Shown piece by piece: positions 1-6,467 of a stretch of DNA of 27,483 nt (position 1 is its first letter; every line of letters begins with the position of its first letter). The notes beneath the pieces are model-generated. The model saw only the letters and a program-made list of their open reading frames with translations. It made no database searches and had not been told where the DNA came from. This DNA comes from a virus. The stretch spans positions 1 to 27,483 of IMG/VR virus record IMGVR_UViG_3300032242_001999. One strand, written 5' to 3'. Position numbers and translations under genes: made by a program.

Positions 1-1
1 G

Positions 2-118
2 TATAAAATGGATGATACAATAGAGGCATATAGAAACTTTTATATTAAAGATAAAATAGGAATTAAAAATTTAGGATATAACAAATTAAACAATACACCA
101 GAATGGATAAAAAAATAA
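2..118 (+). CDS. small hypothetical protein, 3' end or complete short gene
   Basis: An open frame runs in from the left edge and stops at TAA 116-118. An ATG at 8 would give a 36-residue protein (MDDTIEAYRNFY... ending NTPEWIKK), but the frame is also open upstream of it, so this may be the C-terminus of a gene that begins before the window. It overlaps the start of the FAD gene by 16 bases in another frame, as expected for packed phage genes. I recognise no domain. It is rich in Lys, Asn and Ile and has no membrane segment. The reading as a real gene rests on its close packing with the next one. Confidence 0.4.
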   Translation, partial: YKMDDTIEAYRNFYIKDKIGIKNLGYNKLNNTPEWIKK

Positions 119-1413
119 TCATTGTAGGAGCAGGCGTTGCAGGCATTAATGCTGCAACTAAATTAGTAGATAACGGATACCCAGGAGAATTAATTACAAT
201 CATTGATAAAGGAAATGATCCGTATAATCGTCTACCAGAGGAAGTTATGTGTGGTTTCGCGGGAGCAGGCGCGTGGAGTGATGGCAAGCTAGTAGTATCA
301 ACAGTACAAGGTGGACAGTTGTCTAAGTATTGTGGTGAAGAAAAAGCTATGGAATTAATGAATGAAGTAGTAGCTAATTTTACTCGTTTTCATCCTAAAC
401 CAGAAGATATTTCATGTTCCGATCCTAAGGAAGAACCTGAATTTATTAAACCGTATTTCGACTTACGTATGTCACTTGTATGGCATATTGGTTCAAACTA
501 TTTACACGAGATTGCTAAAAATTGGTATCAATATTTGTTAAATAAAGGTATTACATTTATATGGAATACTGAAGTAACTTCTATTGATTTTAATCAAAAT
601 ACTATAACAGGAAAAGGAAAATTTGTAAGTCAACTTCCATTTACTTTTGAAGATACATACAATAAATTAATATTTGCAGTAGGTAAATCAGGTATTGATT
701 TCGCTCAAGAATTATCAGACGGATATAAATTACCAACTGAAGCTAAAGCAGTACAAATTGGTGTTCGATTTGAAGCTCCACAAAAATACTTCCAGAAATT
801 AATTGATGTATCTTATGATTTTAAGTTATATCAAAAACATGATAATATATCTATTCGCTCATTCTGTACTAACAATAATGCGGCTTATGTAGCGGTAGAG
901 GAAACATATGGTGACATTAGTTATAATGGTCACGCTAAGAAAGGTGAGGAATTTAGAAATGATATGACTAATTTTGGTATTTTAATGGAAATTAAGGGTA
1001 TTGAAGATCCATTTAAATGGAGTAGGGATGTAGTACAAAAATTACAATTTAATGGTACTGGTTTATACTATTCAACTAAACGTGTTAATTCTAAAACATC
1101 TGAAGGTGAGATTGTAAATGCATACCAAATTCATGAATTAAATGTATTTAAAGAGGCGTTAGGTGAATATGCTGATTATGTTTTAAACTTTATTGATGAC
1201 ATGAATAAAGTATTTGAATTTGGGAATGATTTTGGCATATACATACCCGAAGTTAAATATGCCGCTCCAGAACCTCTTACAAATCATAATGATATATCTT
1301 TAATAGAATACCCAAACGTACATTTTGCCGGAGATGCCCTCTCAGCACGAGGTATAACAGTAGCTGGAAGCCATGGAATATATATTGCTGAAAGTATTTT
1401 AAAGAAAATGTAA
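103..1413 (+). CDS. FAD-dependent dehydrogenase, COG2509-like
   Basis: A 436-residue protein starting with a dinucleotide-binding Rossmann motif, GAGVAG at residues 9-14 after a hydrophobic beta strand, as in FAD-binding oxidoreductases. A Cys-Gly-Phe-Ala-Gly-Ala-Gly-Ala-Trp-Ser-Asp-Gly-Lys stretch (residues 50-62) matches the glycine-rich signature of the poorly characterised COG2509 FAD-dependent dehydrogenases. The C-terminal GDALSARGITVAGSHGIY resembles the second FAD-contacting segment of that family. Substrate unknown; probably a cytoplasmic redox enzyme and an unusual auxiliary gene for a phage. The start at 103 places the nucleotide-binding motif at the usual distance from the N-terminus. 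There is no Shine-Dalgarno sequence. A diverged second copy of its last codons lies at 2179-2280, beyond the homing endonuclease, so its own 3' end may have been brought in with that element. Confidence 0.8.
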   Translation: MDKKIIIVGAGVAGINAATKLVDNGYPGELITIIDKGNDPYNRLPEEVMCGFAGAGAWSDGKLVVSTVQGGQLSKYCGEEKAMELMNEVVANFTRFHPKPEDISCSDPKEEPEFIKPYFDLRMSLVWHIGSNYLHEIAKNWYQYLLNKGITFIWNTEVTSIDFNQNTITGKGKFVSQLPFTFEDTYNKLIFAVGKSGIDFAQELSDGYKLPTEAKAVQIGVRFEAPQKYFQKLIDVSYDFKLYQKHDNISIRSFCTNNNAAYVAVEETYGDISYNGHAKKGEEFRNDMTNFGILMEIKGIEDPFKWSRDVVQKLQFNGTGLYYSTKRVNSKTSEGEIVNAYQIHELNVFKEALGEYADYVLNFIDDMNKVFEFGNDFGIYIPEVKYAAPEPLTNHNDISLIEYPNVHFAGDALSARGITVAGSHGIYIAESILKKM

Positions 1414-1423
1414 TTTTAATGTC

Positions 1424-1464
1424 AGGGACGTATATTTATACCAAATAACATAATATGCGTCCCT
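1424..1464 (+). promoter_or_regulatory. hairpin enclosing promoter motif and endonuclease start codon
   Basis: AGGGACG (1424-1430) is the exact reverse complement of CGTCCCT (1458-1464). The second arm covers codons 2-4 of the homing endonuclease, whose ATG is at 1455, and the loop contains the ATATTTATA motif (1432-1440). After one mismatch, three more pairs (ATA/TAT) can extend the stem. In a read-through transcript from upstream the stem would bury the start codon. A transcript begun downstream of the motif would lack the first arm and leave the start open. T4 I-TevI is known to be controlled by this kind of late-promoter-in-hairpin arrangement. Confidence 0.6.
1432..1440 (+). promoter_or_regulatory. 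ATATTTATA motif, candidate late promoter
   Basis: Exact copy of the repeated intergenic motif, 14 bases before the homing endonuclease ATG. It lies in the loop of the 1424-1464 hairpin. Promoter function is inferred from recurrence and position across the window. Confidence 0.5.
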
Positions 1465-2099
1465 ATATTTATTTGGTTAAAAACAAACAAGAAAAAGTAG
1501 TTTACATAGGGCAACAAATAGGGACTAAACTTATAAAAGAATATAAGGGTTCTGGTTTATTACTAAATAGAGCTTATGTGAAATACGGTGATGATTATTT
1601 TAAAAGAGAAATAATTGAATATTGTGATATAGATGAATTAAACAATAAAGAAAAATCATATATTAAAAAATATAACACTAAGTTTCCACATGGTTATAAT
1701 TTAACCGATGGTGGAGATGGGAATAAAGGATATCAATATAGTAACGATCAAAAACAAAATATATCTAATGCTAAAATGGGACAAAAATATCCAAAAGAAC
1801 ATGGTGAAAAAATAAGACAATCTAAATTAGGTAAAAAACGAGATCAAAATACAATAAATAAAATAATTCAAACAAAAGCCTCAAAACATAATATACAACC
1901 TGACTTAAATTTAAAAGGACAACACAGAAGTAATTCACAAAAAATAATCCTTCAATATGATCTTCAAGACAATCTACTAAACGAATACCAATCAGCACAA
2001 GAAGCAGGCCGATGTTTTAAAAAATCAGGAAATAGTATAGCAGATTGTGCTGCAGGTAAACAAAAAACAGCATATGGATTTAAATGGAAATATAAATAA
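1455..2099 (+). CDS. GIY-YIG homing endonuclease with NUMOD DNA-binding modules
   Basis: A 214-residue free-standing homing endonuclease. The N-terminal nuclease domain (about residues 1-90) shows the degenerate GIY motif (YIYLV) and a clear YIG (VVYIGQQ). It continues with YKGSG...LNRAYVKYG, a catalytic-type Glu in the NNKEKSYIKKYN helix, and GYNLTDGGDG, all typical of phage GIY-YIG enzymes. Residues about 95-140 carry two NUMOD3-like segments (NISNAKMGQKYP and KIRQSKLGKKRD). The C-terminus (about 160-214) resembles a NUMOD1/IENR1 repeat ending in AYGFKWKYK. It would cut a specific DNA site and spread by double-strand-break repair. It sits just after the FAD gene and is flanked by a duplicated 3' end of that gene, direct evidence of its mobility. 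Expression is probably limited by the hairpin at its start. Confidence 0.9.
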   Translation: MRPYIYLVKNKQEKVVYIGQQIGTKLIKEYKGSGLLLNRAYVKYGDDYFKREIIEYCDIDELNNKEKSYIKKYNTKFPHGYNLTDGGDGNKGYQYSNDQKQNISNAKMGQKYPKEHGEKIRQSKLGKKRDQNTINKIIQTKASKHNIQPDLNLKGQHRSNSQKIILQYDLQDNLLNEYQSAQEAGRCFKKSGNSIADCAAGKQKTAYGFKWKYK

Positions 2100-2116
2100 A
2101 AACTTAATAAAATAAA

Positions 2117-2178
2117 ATGTCAGAAACGAAAAAACTAAAAACAGCAGATGGAACAATAGCATACTATTGGGAAAACAA
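2117..2178 (+). pseudogene. orphan 5' fragment of a homologue of the 2306 gene
   Basis: The ATG at 2117 opens a frame reading MSETKKLKTADGTIAYYWEN and then Lys. It aligns with the start of the intact gene at 2306 (KRMKTIDGKIVYHLDGK), with about 8 identities in 20 and several conservative changes. The similarity ends near 2178, where sequence matching the 3' end of the FAD gene begins; the frame itself runs only to a stop at 2194. A truncated copy of a neighbour gene, probably carried in with the endonuclease and cut off at a non-homologous junction. Confidence 0.65.
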
Positions 2179-2280
2179 AATGTACACTTCGTAGGAGACG
2201 CTTTAAGTGCTCGTGGTATTACAGTATCAGGTGCGCACGGTATTTATGTAGCTGAAAGCTTAATTAACCCAAGTAAATAA
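2179..2280 (+). pseudogene. orphan 3' end of an FAD dehydrogenase gene
   Basis: Read from 2179, this encodes NVHFVGDALSARGITVSGAH and then GIYVAESLINPSK with a stop at 2278-2280. It matches the C-terminus of the 103-1413 protein (codons from 1315) at 23 of 29 aligned residues. Many codons differ at synonymous positions, so this is not a recent copy but comes from a related lineage. It has no start codon of its own. It is most simply the original 3' end of the recipient's FAD gene, displaced when the endonuclease and a donor 3' end were inserted upstream. Confidence 0.8.
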
Positions 2281-2305
2281 ATTATATTTAATTAAATAAA
2301 ATAAT

Positions 2306-2536
2306 ATGGCTAAAGATACAGGAGTAAAACGAATGAAAACAATTGATGGTAAAATTGTTTACCATTTAGACGGTAAACTACATAATTGGGAGGAACCAGC
2401 AGTGATTCATCCAGATGGAAAAAAAGAATATTGGTTATTTGGTTATCAATATACTAAAGATGAATTTATGGATCGTAAACGTGATTCAAATGGTATTCCA
2501 CCAGCAAAAGATCCAAAATACGATACACGTCTCTAA
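2306..2536 (+). CDS. small protein with phage NGKxHxxxxPAVI-type repeat
   Basis: A 76-residue protein. Its middle (DGKLHNWEEPAVIHPDGKKE, then YWLFGYQYTKDEF) fits the short beta-repeat seen in many phage and bacterial proteins of the 'NGKLHREDGPAV' type, related to YwqK/MORN-variant repeats. The function of these in phages is not known. The leader is AT-rich with no Shine-Dalgarno and contains only a near-match to the window motif (TATATTTAAT, 2283-2292). The orphan fragment at 2117 is a diverged relative of its N-terminus, so this gene and the FAD gene were probably neighbours before the endonuclease arrived. Confidence 0.7.
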   Translation: MAKDTGVKRMKTIDGKIVYHLDGKLHNWEEPAVIHPDGKKEYWLFGYQYTKDEFMDRKRDSNGIPPAKDPKYDTRL

Positions 2537-2539
2537 TTA

Positions 2540-2548
2540 ATATTTATA
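2540..2548 (+). promoter_or_regulatory. ATATTTATA motif, candidate promoter
   Basis: Exact copy of the motif, ending only 3 bases before the ATG at 2552. If it is a promoter, the transcript would have to be leaderless or nearly so. This and the 10604 copy are the two positions that argue against a simple -10 reading. Confidence 0.4.
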
Positions 2549-2551
2549 TAC

Positions 2552-3073
2552 ATGAAAATAGGATTATGCGGAACAATGTCAGTTGGTAAAACAACGTTAG
2601 TTAAAGCGTTGGCTAAGACTGGTGAGTTCAAAAAATATAAAACTGCTACTGAACGTAGTAAATACTTACGTGATTTAGGTATTCCATTAAATACTGATTC
2701 ATCAATAAATGGTCAATTTGTATTTTTAGCTGAACGTGCTAGTGAATTATTGCATGAAAATATATTAACAGATAGAACAATATGGGATGTATGTTCATTT
2801 ACAATGTTAGCTAAATCTATTGGCACACATGATAAATCTCAGTTTGTAAATGCAGCGATGACATTAAGAGAACAATATGATATTGTATTCTATATTGAAC
2901 CTGTTGGTGTAGAAATGGAAGATAATGGTGTAAGAGAGACAAATCTTGAATATAGAGCTGACATTAATCAAGAAATATTACGTTTATTAACATTATTTCC
3001 ACCTAAAAAATTAGTAATATTACATGGTTCAACTAAAGATCGTGTAAAAAATGTATTAGACGCTTTAAAATAA
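2552..3073 (+). CDS. P-loop NTPase, NadR/AAA_28-like kinase
   Basis: A 173-residue protein opening with a Walker A loop, GTMSVGKT at residues 7-14. It continues with ERSKYLRDLGIPLNTDSSIN and a LTDRTIWD segment in the position of the catalytic Asp-Arg of small nucleoside/nucleotide kinases, then a YDIVFYIEP strand. This arrangement fits the AAA_28 / NadR-C-like family, known in T4-like phages and thought to phosphorylate nucleosides or nicotinamide riboside. The substrate cannot be read from the sequence. The start at 2552 is required to keep the whole P-loop; the next Met (codon 9) lies inside it. No Shine-Dalgarno is present. Confidence 0.75.
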   Translation: MKIGLCGTMSVGKTTLVKALAKTGEFKKYKTATERSKYLRDLGIPLNTDSSINGQFVFLAERASELLHENILTDRTIWDVCSFTMLAKSIGTHDKSQFVNAAMTLREQYDIVFYIEPVGVEMEDNGVRETNLEYRADINQEILRLLTLFPPKKLVILHGSTKDRVKNVLDALK

Positions 3074-3074
3074 A

Positions 3075-3083
3075 ATATTTATT
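3075..3083 (+). promoter_or_regulatory. ATATTTATT motif variant, candidate promoter
   Basis: One-base variant of the recurrent motif, 19 bases before the ATG at 3103, in the short gap after the P-loop gene. Confidence 0.45.
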
Positions 3084-3102
3084 AACATAACAACAACAAA
3101 TC

Positions 3103-4062
3103 ATGGCAGATTTCGATTTTAAAAAGTTTATAACTGAAGCAAAACTTAACGTTAAAGTACCTGTGAAGGAAATGGCTCGTATTGCTAAAGAAAAATATAA
3201 ATTAAACCCTGACTTCCCAGAAATTAAAGATAGAATTAAAAATCCATCTAATTTTAAGACAGATAGAAAACAACAAGTAATTAATTATTTTATATCTCAA
3301 GCTAAAGAGCAAGGTATTAAACCATTTAATGTTGAATTATTAAAAAGTGATATTGAAAAAAATGCCGCACCAGGCGTTAATTGGTCTTTTACTCCTGATA
3401 TTCGTACTCAACTTTTACAAACAACAACAGTAAAACCAGAAACAGCTCCTGATGATGAAGAAGGTAATTATTTTAGTACACCAAGTGATGCTGAAGATTT
3501 GTTTATAGGTAAATCAAAACTTAGAGGCACAAAAGCATTAGGTAAAGGTGACGATGAAGGTCCATCAGAAAAAGATTTAGCTAAACTTAATTTATCAAAA
3601 TCATCACCTTTAAATTCTAAAGTAGGAGATTTCTTTAATAAAAATACAGAATTGATTGATAGAATTATTAGAAAATATTCTACATCAACTATGAAAACAG
3701 GTCGTGTAGTTAAAGAAGCTGAAGACGGAGGAATGTCAAGTGCTGATTTAAAAGCAGCTAATGTTAAATCAAAAACAGCAGCTAAAGAAGCATTACCTGA
3801 ATTAATTCAGCAACTTATAGATGAACTTAAAAAATTAAAAGCAGAAGATCATAACGCATATGTTAGAGTATTAAATGATCTTGACAAATACAAATTCACA
3901 CCTACAAATACTAAAGGTGTTTTAAAACAACTTCTTAAAGCGTTAGATGAACCAACAATGCCTACAGTAGCAGGTAAAAAGAAGAAAAGTGATGATGATG
4001 AATTAAAAGCTTTAGGAATTGATGATGAACCAATCGAATTAGACGGCGAAGACGAAATTTAA
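3103..4062 (+). CDS. hypothetical head-associated protein with T4 internal-protein-like N-terminus
   Basis: A 319-residue, lysine- and acid-rich protein without membrane segments, otherwise unrecognised. The N-terminus MADFDFKKFITEAKL resembles the capsid-targeting sequence of T4 internal proteins (MKTYQEFIAE, then A), including the (I/L)-x-E site cut by the gp21-type prohead protease (here I-T-E before Ala). The 9878 gene has a matching start. The middle is helical and charged, and the C-terminus is very acidic (DDDELKALGIDDEPIELDG). I infer a protein packed into the prohead and trimmed during maturation, but a core or virion protein of another kind is possible. It has its own motif upstream, and the next gene starts 5 bases after its stop. 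Confidence 0.55.
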   Translation: MADFDFKKFITEAKLNVKVPVKEMARIAKEKYKLNPDFPEIKDRIKNPSNFKTDRKQQVINYFISQAKEQGIKPFNVELLKSDIEKNAAPGVNWSFTPDIRTQLLQTTTVKPETAPDDEEGNYFSTPSDAEDLFIGKSKLRGTKALGKGDDEGPSEKDLAKLNLSKSSPLNSKVGDFFNKNTELIDRIIRKYSTSTMKTGRVVKEAEDGGMSSADLKAANVKSKTAAKEALPELIQQLIDELKKLKAEDHNAYVRVLNDLDKYKFTPTNTKGVLKQLLKALDEPTMPTVAGKKKKSDDDELKALGIDDEPIELDGEDEI

Positions 4063-4067
4063 ATTTT

Positions 4068-4742
4068 ATGAAAAAATACATCCTACCAGTAATTTTACTT
4101 TTAATCGTGTTATGGTTTGCTTTTGATAAAGTAACTAACATTGGATTAACAAAAGAATTCAAAGCAAAACAAGACAGTTTAGTTAAAGCTGTTGATTCAA
4201 TGCAGTTAGTAATAGTTAAAGAAGATAAAGCTATTGACTCATTAAATCAAGTTGATAGTGATTTACAATATAAAGTAGATCATCAAAAAGCAAAAGTTAT
4301 TACAATAGAAAAAGCAGTTTTATTTGATCAAGCTAAAATTGATACTTATGATGAACATCAATTAGTGAGTTCATTTAATCAACGCTATCCAAAAGACACA
4401 ATGTTTAATCCATTGCCTGTAGCACAACCAGTATTAGTAAGTGCGGCTAAGGATTTAGTAGAATTAGATGGCGCTAAACAAATTTTAGTATTAAAAGATA
4501 GTTCAATTGCTACTTTAGAAACAAGAGTATCACTTAAAGATAGTGTTATTAATAAGTACGTTTCTAAGGAAAATACTTATAAAAATATTGTTAATAACCA
4601 AAATACACAAATTAAAGATTGGAAATTTCAATATAATAGTTTACAATTAGAAAACGCTAAGTTAAAAACTAAAAATAAATTTACTAAAATCGGAGCTGGA
4701 TTAATAGCTGGTGGTTTAGTTTATTTAATGATATCAAAATAA
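4068..4742 (+). CDS. coiled-coil protein with a membrane segment at each end, possible spanin
   Basis: A 224-residue protein with a hydrophobic N-terminal segment (YILPVILLLIVLWFAF, about residues 4-19). A long Lys/Asp/Gln-rich, probably coiled-coil body (about 25-200) follows, interrupted by an FNQRYPKDTMFNPLPVAQP segment. A second hydrophobic stretch lies at the C-terminus (KIGAGLIAGGLVYLMI, about 206-221). There is no cysteine, so no lipobox. N-anchored coiled-coil proteins are typical of inner-membrane spanins (Rz-like). The extra C-terminal segment is reminiscent of unimolecular spanins, which however carry an N-terminal lipid anchor. It lies just before a terminator, apart from the head genes. 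Function is inferred only from topology; a tail or membrane protein of another type is possible. Confidence 0.5.
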   Translation: MKKYILPVILLLIVLWFAFDKVTNIGLTKEFKAKQDSLVKAVDSMQLVIVKEDKAIDSLNQVDSDLQYKVDHQKAKVITIEKAVLFDQAKIDTYDEHQLVSSFNQRYPKDTMFNPLPVAQPVLVSAAKDLVELDGAKQILVLKDSSIATLETRVSLKDSVINKYVSKENTYKNIVNNQNTQIKDWKFQYNSLQLENAKLKTKNKFTKIGAGLIAGGLVYLMISK

Positions 4743-4792
4743 TAGTACTTAACCGCATACCGTAAGATCTGCCTTAAGTCAATTACCCTGAT

Positions 4793-4823
4793 AGAGTCTA
4801 ACCGGTAAGGTTAGGCTCTTCTT
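4793..4823 (+). terminator. intrinsic terminator before the large terminase gene
   Basis: AGAGTCTAACC (4793-4803) pairs with GGTTAGGCTCT (4809-4819) through one G-U wobble, with a GGTAA loop and a TTCTTA tail. Upstream in the same gap, ACTTAA (4747-4752) and TTAAGT (4774-4779) form a further possible hairpin. The ATATTTATA motif follows within 7 bases of the stem. Confidence 0.75.
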
Positions 4824-4825
4824 AT

Positions 4826-4834
4826 ATATTTATA
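4826..4834 (+). promoter_or_regulatory. ATATTTATA motif, candidate late promoter
   Basis: Exact motif copy directly after a terminator and 13 bases before the terminase ATG at 4848. The terminator-motif-gene order is the best positional evidence that the motif starts transcription. Confidence 0.55.
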
Positions 4835-4847
4835 TACAACAAATTAT

Positions 4848-6437
4848 ATGAGTGATCAACAAAATATAAAAGAAATAATTAAACAGGAATATGTTAAGTG
4901 CGCTACCGATCCTGTTTATTTTATGAAAAAGTATTATTGGATACAACACCCACAACGTGGCCGTATTCAATTTAATTTATACCCATTTCAAGAAGGTGTA
5001 TTACACCAGTTTAAAAAGAACAAATACAGTATTGTAAATAAGTCAAGACAATTAGGTATATCTACCTTATCTTCCGCTTATTCACTTTGGTTAATGTTAT
5101 TTAGTAAAGATAAAAATATACTTTGTATTGCTACTAAGCAGGAAACTGCTAAAAACATGGTTACTAAAGTAAAATTTGCTTATGATAATCTACCAAGTTG
5201 GTTACAATTAAAAGCAATAGAAAATAATAAATTAAGTCTAAAATTAAGTAACGGATCTCAAATTAAAGCAATTGGTGCTACAGGCGACGCGGGTAGATCT
5301 GAAGCCGTGTCATTACTGTTACTAGATGAGGCTGCCTTTATTGAAGGTATAGATGAGATTTTTGCTTCTGCTCAACAAACCTTAGCTACTGGGGGACAAT
5401 GTATAGCTATATCAACTCCATTTGGTACAGGTAATTGGTTCCATAGAACATTTATTGGAGGAGAAGAAAATAAAAATGGATTTGTATCTATAAAATTACC
5501 TTGGACAGTACACCCAGAAAGAAGTCAAAAATGGAGAGATGAACAAGATGCTATTTTAGGAATTAGGAATGCCGCTCAAGAATGTGATTGTGACTTCACC
5601 ACTTCGGGTGATACTGTTGTTGAACCAGATATTTTAAATTGGTATATTCAAACATATCAAGCTGATCCAATAGCTAAAGGAGGATTTGACGGTAACTTAT
5701 GGCGTTGGGAATATCCTGACTATTCTAAAAATTATATTGTAGTAGCTGACGTTGCCCGTGGTGATGGAAAAGACTATTCAGCATGTCATGTTATTGATAT
5801 TGAAAATGCTAGACAAGTAGAAGAATATAAAGGACAACTTGGCACTAGAGACTACGGTCATCTATTAGTATCTATAGCTACCGAATGGAATAACGCCTTA
5901 TTAGTAATAGAAAACGCTAATATAGGTTGGGACACAATACAAACTGTAATAGATAGAGGATATCAAAACTTATACTACTCATCTAAATCAGATACTGCTA
6001 ATATTACAATGGATAATTTCTTAAGTCGAAATGATAATAATTTAATACCTGGATTTACTAACTCAATTAAAACTAGACCACTTGTTGTTTCAAAATTAGA
6101 GGCATACATGCGTGAAAGAGCTTGTGTTATTCAATCACGCCGTACATTAGAAGAATTAAGAACATTTGTTTGGAAAAACGGTAAAGCTCAAGCTAATGAT
6201 GGGTATAATGACGACCTTGTAATGGCTTTTGGTATTGGTATGTTTTTACGTGATACAGCTTTAAAATTTTCTCAAGCAGGTATGGATTTAACTCGCGCTT
6301 CACTTGGAGGTATAGGAAGAATTTCGTATAATATCGGATCAAGTAATGCTTACGCTCCACACAGTCCTCAAAATACTAATCCATGGCATATGGATACTGG
6401 AACAGGACAAACAGAAGACATTAGCTGGTTGATATAA
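4848..6437 (+). CDS. terL: terminase large subunit, gp17-like
   Basis: A 529-residue packaging motor with ATPase and nuclease halves. The ATPase half has KSRQLGIST (residues 65-73) as a deviant Walker A, the Walker B LLLLDE (Asp160, Glu161) and a coupling STP at 189-191. The RNase H-like nuclease half shows Asp301 in IVVADVARGDG, Glu355 in LLVIENAN and Asp455/456 in YNDDLVMAF, which would be the metal ligands. It would dock on the portal, pump DNA into the prohead and cut the concatemer. The canonical P-loop lysine is replaced by Ile; the Lys at the start of the loop may substitute, as in some other phage terminases. Portal follows directly, without the sheath and tube genes found between them in T4. 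Confidence 0.95.
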   Translation: MSDQQNIKEIIKQEYVKCATDPVYFMKKYYWIQHPQRGRIQFNLYPFQEGVLHQFKKNKYSIVNKSRQLGISTLSSAYSLWLMLFSKDKNILCIATKQETAKNMVTKVKFAYDNLPSWLQLKAIENNKLSLKLSNGSQIKAIGATGDAGRSEAVSLLLLDEAAFIEGIDEIFASAQQTLATGGQCIAISTPFGTGNWFHRTFIGGEENKNGFVSIKLPWTVHPERSQKWRDEQDAILGIRNAAQECDCDFTTSGDTVVEPDILNWYIQTYQADPIAKGGFDGNLWRWEYPDYSKNYIVVADVARGDGKDYSACHVIDIENARQVEEYKGQLGTRDYGHLLVSIATEWNNALLVIENANIGWDTIQTVIDRGYQNLYYSSKSDTANITMDNFLSRNDNNLIPGFTNSIKTRPLVVSKLEAYMRERACVIQSRRTLEELRTFVWKNGKAQANDGYNDDLVMAFGIGMFLRDTALKFSQAGMDLTRASLGGIGRISYNIGSSNAYAPHSPQNTNPWHMDTGTGQTEDISWLI

Positions 6438-6441
6438 ACAA

Positions 6442-6450
6442 ATATTTATA
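6442..6450 (+). promoter_or_regulatory. ATATTTATA motif, candidate promoter
   Basis: Exact motif copy in the 30-base gap between terminase and portal genes, 17 bases before the portal ATG. Confidence 0.5.
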
Positions 6451-6467
6451 ACATATACTAAATAACT

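Noticed and set aside
2091-2098. A canonical T4 late-promoter core TATAAATA before the 2117 fragment
   Set aside because: It is formed by the last Lys-Tyr-Lys-stop codons of the endonuclease, occurs once in this orientation before a broken gene, and does not match the motif used elsewhere. Kept only as a possibility.
1414-2280. Group I intron or intein around the endonuclease
   Set aside because: The FAD gene has its own stop at 1413 and the second tail is diverged, not the continuation of a split gene. No splice-site or intein motifs are visible.
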